Origin: Anaerolineae bacterium
GTDB lineage: Bacteria > Chloroflexota > Anaerolineae > Promineifilales > Promineifilaceae
Reading direction: 5' to 3'
DNA length: 54,007 nt
Assembly (NCBI GenBank): GCA_023384415.1
Contig: JAHDWJ010000034.1
Coordinates: 1-54,007, forward strand
Part shown: piece after piece, positions 7,840-16,695 of the stretch
Layout: each line of letters begins with the position of its first letter
Numbering within the stretch: position 1 is the first letter of the stretch
Program-made: the position numbers and the translations under genes
The notes under the pieces: model-generated
Database searches by the model: none
What the model was told of the DNA's origin: nothing
What the model saw: only the letters and a program-made list of their open reading frames with translations

Positions 7840-8483
7840 TGTTGACCCCTGACGCGCCAGCCGCGCTCCGTTTGCCCCTATTATTAGATCGTCTCCGGCA
7901 GGCCCACCCAGACGCCCATTGTGCCCTGAATTATGAAACCCCAGTGCAGCTTCTGGTGGCAACGATTCTCTCTGCCCAATGTACTGATGAACGGGTGAAC
8001 CAGGTAACGCCACTGTTATTTGCCCGTTACCCAGACGCGGCCGCTTTAGCCAACGCTCCCCTGAGTGACATTGAAGCGATTATCCGCTCCACCGGTTTCT
8101 TTCGCCAAAAAGCCCTCTCTATTCAGACAACAGCCCGTACTCTCGTGGAAAAGCATGAGGGTATCCCTCCAGCAGAAATGGCCGCTTTGCTTAAACTACG
8201 TGGCGTAGCCCGCAAAACAGCCAATGTCTTGTTGGGAGAAATTTATGGCAAAGCGGAAGGGATTGTGGTGGATACTCACGTTAAACGATTGGCGAATCGG
8301 CTGGGGCTGGTACAAGAAAAGGATGATCCAGTGAAAATAGAGCAGGAGCTAATGGCGTTGGTACCTCGTTCATCCTGGATTGAGATTTCCCACCTGCTAA
8401 TTTTTCATGGCCGCCGCGTTTGTGCTGCGCGTAAACCTGATTGCCCCAATTGCCCCCTGACTGATTTATGCCCTTATCCGTAA
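7839..8483 (+). CDS. nth: Endonuclease III (DNA glycosylase/AP lyase)
   Basis: A 214-residue base-excision-repair enzyme that removes oxidised pyrimidines and cleaves the AP site. The helix-hairpin-helix LRGVARKTANVLL carries the catalytic lysine, and VDTHVKRL carries the catalytic aspartate. The C-terminus has the iron-sulfur loop C-x6-C-x2-C-x5-C (CAARKPDCPNCPLTDLC). The length is usual for the family. ATG 7839 overlaps the stop of the TPR gene in TGATG; a TTG one codon earlier is also possible. The HhH has LRGVA where LPGVG is usual. Confidence 0.95.
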   Translation: MLTPDAPAALRLPLLLDRLRQAHPDAHCALNYETPVQLLVATILSAQCTDERVNQVTPLLFARYPDAAALANAPLSDIEAIIRSTGFFRQKALSIQTTARTLVEKHEGIPPAEMAALLKLRGVARKTANVLLGEIYGKAEGIVVDTHVKRLANRLGLVQEKDDPVKIEQELMALVPRSSWIEISHLLIFHGRRVCAARKPDCPNCPLTDLCPYP

Positions 8484-8512
8484 TGGCTCTTGAGGAAAAT
8501 CACGAGTCTTTG

Positions 8513-8670
8513 GGAATTCAAGGGGAGCGGGATCATAACCCTGTTGACCCCTTGAAGTAACATCTCAGTAAAACGTGTAACCTTCGGAAGGTTTAACCCA
8601 AGAGTTTGTCCCTTACAGAAACCTTCCGAAGGTTCGCCCCAACTTATTGAGAAGATACCCCTTGAATTCC
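8513..8670. repeat. 158-bp nested inverted-repeat element between convergent genes
   Basis: GGAATTCAAGGGG (8513-8525) is perfectly repeated in inverse orientation at 8658-8670. Inside are AACCTTCGGAAGGTT (8579-8593) and its reverse complement (8620-8634). A further CCCCTTGAA lies at 8549-8557. It fills the gap between nth and the mutase gene. It could be a MITE-like element or a structured terminator. No target-site duplication was clear. Confidence 0.7.
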
Positions 8671-8691
8671 TAAAGCATTGAAGATGTTACC

Positions 8692-10374
8692 TCATATCCA
8701 GTTTGGCTCCTGGTAGGTGCCAAAGACATCACGGAAAACATCGGTGATTTCTCCCAGGGTGGCATAAGCCCGCACGGCATCCAAAATGAACGGCATGGTA
8801 TTGGCTGTGCCTGCGGCCGCGTTCCTGAGCGCGTCTAATGTTTCAGCCACCCGCTTATTATCCCGTTCTCGTTTTAAGGTTTGCAGCCGGTTTAGCTGCC
8901 GCTCATACCCCTGTGGATCCATCGCCAGGATGGGGATACGCAAATCCTCATTTTCTTTCACATACCCATTCACCCCCACAATCACCCGTTCATTGGCATC
9001 AATCTCCCGCTGATATAAATAAGCAGCATTAGAAATTTCTTGCTGATAAAACCCTTGATCAATGGCCGGCAGCACCCCACCTAACTCTTCTACCTGCTTC
9101 CAATAAGCATACACTTGCTGTTCAATTTTATTGGTCTCATGTTCCACAAAAAAAGAGCCAGCCAGTGGATCAATGGTGTTGCCTACGCCGCTCTCCTCGT
9201 TGATGATTTGTTGCGTTCGTAAGGCAATAGTGACGGCATCTTCACTGGGCAAAGCCCATGCTTCATCCATGCTGTTGGTGTGCAAGCTTTGGGTTCCCCC
9301 AATCACCGCTGCCAGAGCTTGAATGGCTACCCGGACGATGTTGTTTTCTGGCTGCTGCGCGGTTAGGGAGACGCCAGCCGTCTGGGTATGAAAGCGGCAT
9401 AACCAGGAGCGCGGGTTTTTGGCCCCAAAACTCTCTTTCATCTCCCGGGCCCAAATGCGCCGGGCAGCCCGGAATTTGGCGATCTCCTCAAAGAAATCGT
9501 TATGGGAGTTAAAGAAGAAGCTGAGGCGTGGAGCAAATTCATCAATATCTAACCCCCGCGCCAAAGCCCAACGCACATATTCCAGCCCATCTCCCAGAGT
9601 AAAGGCCAGCTCTTGGGCGGCCGTTGAACCGGCCTCGCGGATATGGTAGCCGCTGATAGAGATGGTGTTCCATTGGGGCAGATACTTCGTGCCAAACTCA
9701 ATTGTATCTGTCACCAGGCGCATGGAAGGTTCAGGAGGGAAGATATACTCTTTTTGGGCGATGTACTCTTTGAGGATGTCATTTTGCAGGGTACCCCGTA
9801 AGACGTGCATGGGGACGCCTTGTTTTTCTGCGGCCGCGATATACATAGCCCAAATAATCGCCGCCGGGCTGTTGATGGTCATGCTGGTACTCACCTTGTC
9901 CAGAGGAATCCCATCAAACAAAATCTCCATATCCTTCAGGCTGCTAATAGCCACCCCACATTTGCCAAACTCCCCCAACGCTTCTGGGGCATCCGTGTCA
10001 TACCCCATCAGCGTAGCCAGATCAAAGGCCACCGAGAGGCCATCATTTCCCTGGGAAAGCAGGTATTTGTACCGGGCATTGGTCTCCTCAGCCGACCCAA
10101 AACCAGCAAACATTCGCATTGTCCACGGTTTGCCCCGGTACAGGGTGGCATGAACGCTGCGGGTAAACGGGTATTCACCAGGGTGGCCTAAATCCCGCCC
10201 ATAATCCAGGTCTGCCACATCCAGTGGGGTGTAGAGCCGCTTGATTGGCTCACTGGAGGTAGTCATAAATTTAGCTTTTCGCTCTGGAAAGCGGGCCAGA
10301 GTTTTATGTAAAGTTGTCTCTTCCCAGCGGTCGTGATTATCTGCGATTTCGGCCAGTTTTTGTTTGTCGTACAC
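8692..10374 (-). CDS. Adenosylcobalamin-dependent acyl-CoA mutase, large (catalytic) subunit
   Basis: A 560-residue TIM-barrel catalytic subunit of the methylmalonyl-CoA mutase family, lacking the C-terminal B12-binding domain, which must be a separate small subunit encoded elsewhere. The family is recognised from GEYPFTR, PWTMRMFAGFG, GLSVAFDLATLMGYD, GTLQNDILKEYIAQKEY and FAPRLSFFFNSHNDFFEE. The substrate-pocket residues are Phe89 and Gln207. Methylmalonyl-CoA mutase has Tyr89 and Arg207, while isobutyryl-CoA mutase has Phe and Gln. The likely reaction is therefore isobutyryl-CoA to butyryl-CoA or a related branched-chain isomerisation, not methylmalonyl-CoA. Annotation pipelines would probably call it methylmalonyl-CoA mutase. 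Confidence 0.88.
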   Translation of the reverse strand: MYDKQKLAEIADNHDRWEETTLHKTLARFPERKAKFMTTSSEPIKRLYTPLDVADLDYGRDLGHPGEYPFTRSVHATLYRGKPWTMRMFAGFGSAEETNARYKYLLSQGNDGLSVAFDLATLMGYDTDAPEALGEFGKCGVAISSLKDMEILFDGIPLDKVSTSMTINSPAAIIWAMYIAAAEKQGVPMHVLRGTLQNDILKEYIAQKEYIFPPEPSMRLVTDTIEFGTKYLPQWNTISISGYHIREAGSTAAQELAFTLGDGLEYVRWALARGLDIDEFAPRLSFFFNSHNDFFEEIAKFRAARRIWAREMKESFGAKNPRSWLCRFHTQTAGVSLTAQQPENNIVRVAIQALAAVIGGTQSLHTNSMDEAWALPSEDAVTIALRTQQIINEESGVGNTIDPLAGSFFVEHETNKIEQQVYAYWKQVEELGGVLPAIDQGFYQQEISNAAYLYQREIDANERVIVGVNGYVKENEDLRIPILAMDPQGYERQLNRLQTLKRERDNKRVAETLDALRNAAAGTANTMPFILDAVRAYATLGEITDVFRDVFGTYQEPNWI

Positions 10375-10409
10375 GTGCTTGCTCCTTAGACAGGGTTTGG
10401 GATAAGAGG

Positions 10410-10415
10410 ATTATA
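10410..10415 (-). promoter_or_regulatory. Candidate -10 box of the mutase gene
   Basis: TATAAT on the minus strand, 36 bp upstream of the mutase ATG. No good -35 hexamer is seen at the usual spacing, so this is weak. The 226-bp gap between the divergent mutase and murJ genes otherwise shows nothing recognisable. Confidence 0.3.
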
Positions 10416-10600
10416 CTTGTCGCAAAGGGGGAATGGTAGGGTGAACGTAGAAATAACTGGTTTGCGGGGGTAAGATGGGTGGGCTAGAATGCGCCATGAT
10501 TGGTCAATCTGACGATACCCGCGCTGAATGACTTAGCCTGTTGAACTGTTGTTTAGGGTTCGAGAGGCTAAGGTGATACTTGCACCGTTACAAAAGTACA

Positions 10601-12208
10601 ATGAGTCTCCTTGTGCCTGAAAATACTCCCCCACCCTCACCAGAAGAGCCGCCGGTTTTAGCCCCACAAACATTGAGCAGTAATCGTGGGGTGATGGGCG
10701 CGGCCGCGATCCTGGCTGTGGGTAACATTACCAGCCGGGTGATTGGTATGGTGCGGGAGGCGGTGAAGGCCAACCTGTTTGGGGCATCTGGCACTTTAGC
10801 GGCGTTTGAAGCGGCCGCCCTCGTCCCCACCACCCTCTTCGATCTCCTCATTGGCGGCATCGTTAGCTCCGCCCTGGTGCCCGTTTTCTCTGATTATGCC
10901 AGCAAAGAGCAGCGACAGGCGTTGTGGCAGGCTGTCAGTGCCGTCTTAAGCGTCGTTACCGTTTTGCTGCTCCTGGTCGTAGCCCTGGTTGAGCTGTTCA
11001 CTCCCCAGGTGGCCTGGCTGGTTGGGGCCCGCCAATTTGATGATCCGGACCTCACCATTCTCAGCCTGCGCCTGATGCGGCTTACCACCCCGGCCCTGCT
11101 CTTTTTGGGGCTGTCCAGTCTGCTCACCGGTGTCCTGCTCGCCCTCAGACGGTTTACCTTACCAGCGTTTACGGCCGCCGTCTTTAATGGCACGATTGTC
11201 CTTTTTGCCCTCTGGTGGCGCACTATTGATGGGCTGGTGTGGGGACTGCTGACCGGGGCCTTTTTGCAAATGCTCTTGCAGCTCCCGGCCTTGCGTGATG
11301 CCCGCCTGCGCTGGCAATTTGATTGGCGTCATCCCGCCTTGCGCCGCATCCTCAAACTATACATCCCCATTGTCGCCGGGTTGGTGATAGATATTTTTGT
11401 CCGTATTCTCAGTTATAACCTGGCTATCAGCACCGGGGATGAAAATTTAACCTATATGCGCTGGGCCACTACCCTGATCCAGTTCCCGATGGGTCTGGTG
11501 GTGACAGCCCTCTCAGTGGCTATTTTACCCACCCTTTCCCGGCAAGCCTTGAGCCAGTTGCATGAGTTCAAGCAGACGTTGGCCGGGGGCATTCGGCTAG
11601 TGCTGGTGCTGATTCTACCAGCCACCACCGGTTTACTGGCGTTGGCCGTCCCGATTGTGGCCTTGCTCTTTCAGCATGGGGCTTTCACCGGAGCCGATAC
11701 GGCTATCACCGCCAGGGTACTGCGGATTTATTTGTTGGGGCTGCCCTTCGCAGCCGTAGACCAGATGTTGGTGTTTGCCTCGTATGCCCGCAAGGATACG
11801 CTGCGGCCAGCTATCGTTGGCGTTGTCAGTATGGTGGTATATACAGCGGTGGCCCTGCTGCTGCTGGAGCCATTAGGGCTGCTCAGTTTGATGGTGGCCG
11901 ACGCGGTAAAACATCTGGTGCATACGGCGATGATGGTATGGCTGCTTCATCGGCAGTTGGCCGGGCTGGCTGGGTTGGGAGTGATGGGGGCGTTGGTGAA
12001 GGCAGGGAGTGCGGCCGCGATCATGGGCGCGGCCGCGTTCGGGTTATTGATCTGGATGGAGCCATGGCTGCCCCTGAGTGGTACCGGGCGATGGTTGGTT
12101 GAGGTCGCGGCCGCGGGTAGTGCCGCCTTCTGCATCTATCTCACCCTCACCTACCTGCTCCGCATCCCTGAAATCCACACCCTGCCCAAACTGTTTAGAA
12201 GGGGGTAA
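10601..12208 (+). CDS. murJ: Lipid II flippase MurJ (MviN)
   Basis: A 535-residue integral membrane protein of the MATE/MVF superfamily with about 14 helices. It flips lipid-linked peptidoglycan precursor across the cytoplasmic membrane. The N-terminal GNITSRVIGMVREAVKANLFGASG (around residues 40-63) is the MurJ signature; later LPTLSRQA and FQHGAFTGADT are typical. ATG 10601 was chosen; an upstream in-frame codon adds only seven residues. Three GCGGCCGC copies lie in the last 200 bp. A terminator follows at 12261. Confidence 0.93.
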   Translation: MSLLVPENTPPPSPEEPPVLAPQTLSSNRGVMGAAAILAVGNITSRVIGMVREAVKANLFGASGTLAAFEAAALVPTTLFDLLIGGIVSSALVPVFSDYASKEQRQALWQAVSAVLSVVTVLLLLVVALVELFTPQVAWLVGARQFDDPDLTILSLRLMRLTTPALLFLGLSSLLTGVLLALRRFTLPAFTAAVFNGTIVLFALWWRTIDGLVWGLLTGAFLQMLLQLPALRDARLRWQFDWRHPALRRILKLYIPIVAGLVIDIFVRILSYNLAISTGDENLTYMRWATTLIQFPMGLVVTALSVAILPTLSRQALSQLHEFKQTLAGGIRLVLVLILPATTGLLALAVPIVALLFQHGAFTGADTAITARVLRIYLLGLPFAAVDQMLVFASYARKDTLRPAIVGVVSMVVYTAVALLLLEPLGLLSLMVADAVKHLVHTAMMVWLLHRQLAGLAGLGVMGALVKAGSAAAIMGAAAFGLLIWMEPWLPLSGTGRWLVEVAAAGSAAFCIYLTLTYLLRIPEIHTLPKLFRRG

Positions 12209-12260
12209 AGGTTAATGGGTTAATGGCTAACTAGAAACTCAAAACTCCCCCAAACGCGGA

Positions 12261-12293
12261 GAGACCCCCTCTTTTGGAGGGGGTCTCTTTTTT
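12261..12293 (+). terminator. Rho-independent terminator after murJ
   Basis: A perfect 11-bp stem GAGACCCCCTC (12261-12271) with GAGGGGGTCTC (12277-12287), loop TTTTG, then T6. Strong. Confidence 0.9.
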
Positions 12294-12459
12294 GAGGAGG
12301 GATATGAGGAGGAAATTTTTGGAGGAAGAGGAATTGTAATACCCGTTGTTGCCCTTGATGTGGGTATTATAGATCACCCGGATACCCTATGGGGCAGAAT
12401 GGCTTACAAACAAGGTGTAAAATGGCTTGCACCCTGTCAGCGACCTCACTTACTCCTCA

Positions 12460-14664
12460 TCATTCACTCCTTATCCCAGGCTGCCAGGAAAGCAAACGCA
12501 GCCCATTGGCCGTCACCAGCAGGGATGTTCCCATATCCGCCAGAACGGCCAGCCACATCGTCCCCCACCCGGAGAGTACCAGGAGCAAGAACACCCCTTT
12601 GATCGCCAGGCTGAGGGTGATATTTGTGCCGATGGTTCGCATGGTAGCCCGGCTGAGCTGGATGGCAAAGGGGAGACGGCGTAAATCATCGGCCATGAGG
12701 GCGATGTCGGCGGTCTCTAAAGCCTGGGCGGTTCCCCCGGCCCCGATGGCGATGCCCACATCAGCGGCCGCCAGGGCTGGGGCGTCATTGATCCCATCAC
12801 CAATCATAGCTACCGGGCCATAGTGGGCCTGCAATGCCTGCACCTGGGCCACTTTATGTTCCGGCAGCAGATTGGCTTTGACCTCCGTCACCCCAACTTC
12901 CTGGGCGATGGCCTGGGCTACGGCCTCATTATCCCCGGTGAGCATGATGAGGTGAGGGATACCGGCCGCTTTAAGTTGGCTTAAGGCTTCCCGGCTGCTC
13001 TCCCGCACTTTGTCTTGAATGGTGATCAGCCCACGCATCTCCCCATTTTGGCTGATGAAGAGGGGAGTCTGCCCGTGCGCGGCCGCGTCCTCAGCTTGCT
13101 GGCATACGGTCATCTCATGGGGGACGTGCTGCTCAAAGTAGGCGTGGCTGCCCACTGTTATCGTCTGCCCGTTCACCTGCCCCGTCACCCCCTGACCAAT
13201 GAGGGCCTGGACGTTGTGGGCGGTGTACTGGTGAAGAACATTTTGAGCTTGTGCGGCCGCGACCACCGCCTGAGCTAAGGGGTGTTCACTTTTTTGCTCT
13301 ACAGCTCCAGCCAGGGCCAGCAGATCAGCACAATCGGCACACCCATCCACTTGAGTCTCACACGCGGCCGCTCGGAAAGAAACTACAGATGGCTGCCCGG
13401 TGGTCAATGTGCCTGTTTTATCAAAAGCAAAAGCGCGGATTCGGCTCAACTGCTCCAGATACGCCCCCCCCTTAAACAGTACCCCCTGGCGGGCCGCATG
13501 GCTAATGGCACTGATCAGGCTCACCGGGGTACTGATGACCAGAGCGCAGGGGCAGGCTACCACCAACAGGGCCAACGCCCGGTAAAGCCACCCCTTGCTA
13601 ACCGGATCGGGGTTCCAGAATGGCTGTCCCCATAAAAGAGGGGGAAGGACAGCCACTAAAACGGCCAATAAGACAATCGCCGGGGTGTAGATGCGGGCAA
13701 ATTGGTCAACAACTCGTTGGGTGGGGGCCCGTTTTTCTTGGGCTTCTTCCACCAGAGCAATCAGGCGGCTGATGCTGTTATCAGCAGCCAGATGGGTCAC
13801 GACAACTTCTAAGGCAGCCGAGCCATTGATACTCCCAGCAAAGAGCATCTCTCCTGTCCCCTTGGCAACCGGCATACTTTCCCCGGTGATAGGGGCCTGG
13901 TTCACCGCTGACTCCCCAGCGACCACCTGCCCATCCATAGGCACTCGTTCGCCCGGTTTGACCAAAATCAGATCTCCCACCTGCAAATCCGTGACCGGCA
14001 CCACCTCACTCACAGCCTGTGCGTCGGGGCTTGAAGCGGTTTTTAACCTGGTGGCGCTTTGTGGGGCCAACTCCATCAGGCTGCGAATGGAGCGGCGGGC
14101 GCGGTCAGCAGAAAACCCTTCCAGCGCTTCTCCCAGGGCAAACAGCACCATGACCATACCGGCTTCGGTGAATGCGCCAATGATAACCGCACCGATGGCG
14201 GCGATGCTCATCAGGGTATTGATGGTGATTTCCCGGTTTTGCCACAGGGAGCGGCCGCCACGTAGCGCAATCGGCCACCCCGCCAGGACCATCGCCACCA
14301 GGGAGAAGCCGTCAATCCAGGTCACTTCCTGCCCCAGCAGCTCATGGCCGATGAGGCCGGGCAGGATGAGGAAGGCGGCGATGAGGGCCAGGCGGCTGTC
14401 TGGGCGGCTCCAGAGATAAGGCAGCAGAGATAAGGCAGGGGGCGCGGCCGCGTCTGGCTCATCAGCCACCGTATAACCGAGGGCTTCCACTTTGGCTCGT
14501 ATCTGTGGAACCGGGGTAGTTCCCTGTACCCGCAGTTTGCCGGTGGCAAAATTGAGTTCACACTCTGTGACTCCAGGAAGCTGACGTACTCCAGTTTCGA
14601 TGGAGCGGGCACAGTTGGCACAATCCATCCCCGAAATGTGAAAGGTAAAGGTTGAATGAGACAT
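12460..14664 (-). CDS. zntA: P1B-2 heavy-metal ATPase (Zn/Cd/Pb efflux)
   Basis: A 734-residue metal-transporting P-type ATPase. The N-terminal HMA domain has GMDCANC (residues 12-18). The membrane core has the ion-binding CPC in VVACPCALVIS (about residue 370), the phosphorylation site DKTGTLT (about 414) and the hinge MIGDGINDAPAL. The late transmembrane segments carry a lysine in LSLAIKGVFLL and an aspartate in VLADMGTSLLV, which correspond to the Zn/Cd/Pb class rather than Cu ATPases. The start was set at 14664; the upstream ATG at 14700 lies within a dispersed repeat. No metalloregulator gene is adjacent. Confidence 0.93.
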   Translation of the reverse strand: MSHSTFTFHISGMDCANCARSIETGVRQLPGVTECELNFATGKLRVQGTTPVPQIRAKVEALGYTVADEPDAAAPPALSLLPYLWSRPDSRLALIAAFLILPGLIGHELLGQEVTWIDGFSLVAMVLAGWPIALRGGRSLWQNREITINTLMSIAAIGAVIIGAFTEAGMVMVLFALGEALEGFSADRARRSIRSLMELAPQSATRLKTASSPDAQAVSEVVPVTDLQVGDLILVKPGERVPMDGQVVAGESAVNQAPITGESMPVAKGTGEMLFAGSINGSAALEVVVTHLAADNSISRLIALVEEAQEKRAPTQRVVDQFARIYTPAIVLLAVLVAVLPPLLWGQPFWNPDPVSKGWLYRALALLVVACPCALVISTPVSLISAISHAARQGVLFKGGAYLEQLSRIRAFAFDKTGTLTTGQPSVVSFRAAACETQVDGCADCADLLALAGAVEQKSEHPLAQAVVAAAQAQNVLHQYTAHNVQALIGQGVTGQVNGQTITVGSHAYFEQHVPHEMTVCQQAEDAAAHGQTPLFISQNGEMRGLITIQDKVRESSREALSQLKAAGIPHLIMLTGDNEAVAQAIAQEVGVTEVKANLLPEHKVAQVQALQAHYGPVAMIGDGINDAPALAAADVGIAIGAGGTAQALETADIALMADDLRRLPFAIQLSRATMRTIGTNITLSLAIKGVFLLLVLSGWGTMWLAVLADMGTSLLVTANGLRLLSWQPGIRSE

Positions 14665-14686
14665 AAATTGAATTGATCCACAGATG

Positions 14687-14711
14687 TCACAGATGAACAC
14701 AGATATTGAAG
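14687..14711 (+). repeat. TCACAGATGAACACAGAT-type dispersed repeat, copy 1
   Basis: 25 bp matching 24408-24432 at 23 positions. Nearby CCACAGATG (about 14677) and CATCTGTGG (about 14731) form an inverted pair, so the whole gap between the ATPase and pyrophosphatase genes can fold. Confidence 0.65.
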
Positions 14712-14747
14712 CTATCGGTGAAAATCTGCGTCATCTGTGGACAAATA

Positions 14748-15359
14748 TTAACTCCCATACTCTTCTTCGTAATCCTGAATGGCTGCTTCAATGACCCGAA
14801 TGGCATGGGCGCGGTCAAAGGTGGCCTTGACGATAATCCGGTTTTCCTGACCGGGGACTAATTTGTAGGTAGCAAAATAATGGCTCAACCGCTCCATCAC
14901 CGTTTCGGGCATATCCCCAATATCTTCTACCTTGCTCCAAAAGGAGTCATTCTGCACCACCGCCACAATTTTATCATCTGCCTCATCCCCATCTATCAAT
15001 TGTAGGCCCCCAATGACCCTGGCATTAAGAATCACCTCAGATTTGGCGATGGGGCGTTCACTAAAGACGCAAATATCTAACGGGTCGCCATCCCCATAAC
15101 GGGCATCTGGGGTGAGGTCGCCGACTCTGCGGCCGCAATAAGTGCGGGGAATAAACCCATATAGGCTGGGGGGTTGGGATGAGGTGCGTTGGGGCCGGTC
15201 TACCCGCAGATAGCCGGTTATTTTGTCTACTTCATATTTCATCAAATCAAACGGGGTAATTTCAATATAGGCATGGACAACCTGGGGGGGATTGGGGCCA
15301 ATTTCCAGCCCATGCCAGGGATGCGGCCGCCAACGGTAAAAAGGGGGTGGAAAAGACAT
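14748..15359 (-). CDS. ppa: Family I inorganic pyrophosphatase
   Basis: A 203-residue cytosolic enzyme hydrolysing PPi to 2 Pi, driving biosynthetic reactions. The metal-binding signature is seen in GDGDPLDICVF and the second acidic cluster in DGDEADDKIVAV. The length is slightly longer than the E. coli enzyme owing to an N-terminal extension (PPPFYRWRPHPWHG). Downstream of thrB on the same strand, with only heptamer repeats between, so the two may be co-transcribed. Confidence 0.93.
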   Translation of the reverse strand: MSFPPPFYRWRPHPWHGLEIGPNPPQVVHAYIEITPFDLMKYEVDKITGYLRVDRPQRTSSQPPSLYGFIPRTYCGRRVGDLTPDARYGDGDPLDICVFSERPIAKSEVILNARVIGGLQLIDGDEADDKIVAVVQNDSFWSKVEDIGDMPETVMERLSHYFATYKLVPGQENRIIVKATFDRAHAIRVIEAAIQDYEEEYGS

Positions 15360-15373
15360 GGTACACTCCTTGG

Positions 15374-15408
15374 GAATTATGAATTATGAATTATGAAGGA
15401 TGAAGGAT
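15374..15408 (+). repeat. Heptanucleotide tandem repeats (3x GAATTAT, 2x GAAGGAT)
   Basis: Exact tandem heptamers at 15374, 15381, 15388, 15395 and 15402. They lie just upstream of ppa and overlap the 3' end of thrB, supplying its last residues (FILHNS) and stop codon. Confidence 0.9.
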
Positions 15409-16331
15409 GAATTTGAGCCTGCCGAATTTCCCCCATCCCCTACTCTGGTGCCACCTGGGTCTATGGTTAGCAGCCAGGAGCGGCTGCGGAGGCCAGCCTG
15501 GGTGAACGCGGCCGCACAAGCTTCAGCAATGGCTGCATGGTGGGCGGGGGCGAAGGCGATAAGGCTGGGGCCGGCCCCACTCAAGGCAACCCCAGAAGCC
15601 CCCGCATGGTACGCGGCCGCAAACGCTTCCTTCAACCCCGGCACCAGCGGTAGTCGGTACGGTTGGTGCAGCCGATCCTGCATCGCTAGACGAAGCTGCT
15701 CATGATCCCCAGCCTGGAAAGCCCGGATGAGCAGCCCCATCCGCCCAATATTAAAAATGGCATCCTGAAGGGGGATATTTTGGGGCAGCGCAGCCCGTGC
15801 CTGAGCCGTCGGTAGGGGGAAATCGGGCAAAACAATCACCACCGACAATGGGGGGACCGGTATTTGTTCCAGGTGCAGCCCCGCATTCTCCTGATTGATA
15901 AGGGTGAGGCCACCCAACAACGCCGGGGCAACATTATCTGGATGGCCTTCCATCTCTACCGCCAGTTGCAGCAGTTGGGCTGGGGAGAAGCCAGCCTGGA
16001 CTAACTCATTAGCGGCCACTACCCCCCCAATCACCGCGGCCGCGCTGCTGCCCAACCCACTGCCCGCCGGTATCTGGTTCTCCTGATGTATGATAACCCC
16101 AGAAGGCCATTTGTTGGCGGCCGCGAACAGCCGTTTCGCCGCCTGCCAGGTCAGGTTACGTTCATCACGGGGCAGCCAATCCGCTCCCTCGCCACTGATG
16201 GTAATCGTTAGCTGTGTATCGGCCTCCTGCATCGTCACCCGGTTATACAGGGTAAGAGCCAACCCCAGGCAATCAAACCCGGGACCAAGATTTGCCGTCG
16301 TAGCGGGAACAGTCACCGTAAGCAGAGACAT
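15384..16331 (-). CDS. thrB: Homoserine kinase
   Basis: A 315-residue GHMP kinase phosphorylating L-homoserine with ATP, the penultimate step of threonine synthesis. The ATP-binding GHMP motif PAGSGLGSSAAAVIGG is at about residues 90-105, and the N-terminal PATTANLGPGFDCLGLAL is diagnostic. A late GVALSGAGPSLIAF motif is also typical. The C-terminal tail is encoded by heptamer repeats, so the native end may have been replaced. The other threonine genes are not in the window. Confidence 0.93.
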   Translation of the reverse strand: MSLLTVTVPATTANLGPGFDCLGLALTLYNRVTMQEADTQLTITISGEGADWLPRDERNLTWQAAKRLFAAANKWPSGVIIHQENQIPAGSGLGSSAAAVIGGVVAANELVQAGFSPAQLLQLAVEMEGHPDNVAPALLGGLTLINQENAGLHLEQIPVPPLSVVIVLPDFPLPTAQARAALPQNIPLQDAIFNIGRMGLLIRAFQAGDHEQLRLAMQDRLHQPYRLPLVPGLKEAFAAAYHAGASGVALSGAGPSLIAFAPAHHAAIAEACAAAFTQAGLRSRSWLLTIDPGGTRVGDGGNSAGSNSSFILHNS

Positions 16332-16695
16332 TGCCTAAAAATACCTTATGTAAGACCAAAAACGGAAGGCCAGGAGCAGAGAATAACTGCCCCATCCTCC
16401 ATCCCTTTTTATGAGCAAATTTTACGCTACATTCGGCTCAAATACGACGTTTACCCTACTATTCCCTTACGGCTTGCTTAAAGAATACTCCGTAGTATCG
16501 GGTCAGTTTGTCTTGATTTTATTCCCTGTGCTAGAATCGCCTCTATTAGCCCCTCTTTCTGGGGTTGTTTTGTTCGTTTGCCAGGTGTTGCCCTGGCCCC
16601 TTAGACATGAGAGAAAATTGGTAGGAACTGGGGAAAATTGCTCAACCCCAGTCTTCTTCACTTAATCCTCATTTTTGTAGGAGGTTCGTAATAAC
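16332..16695. other. Intergenic region between divergent thrB and glycosidase-like gene
   Basis: A 364-bp gap. There is no repeat or GCGGCCGC and no convincing gene. A possible sigma-70-type promoter points rightward at 16508-16537. Confidence 0.5.
16508..16537 (+). promoter_or_regulatory. Candidate promoter for the glycosidase cluster
   Basis: TTGTCT (16508-16513), 18-bp spacer, TAGAAT (16532-16537). It would give a leader of about 150 nt before ATG 16696. It is based on sequence alone and this lineage's promoter consensus is unknown. Confidence 0.3.

Noticed and set aside
16411..16665. Open frame upstream of the glycosidase cluster
   Set aside because: No domain or ribosome-binding site; it lies over the candidate promoter region.
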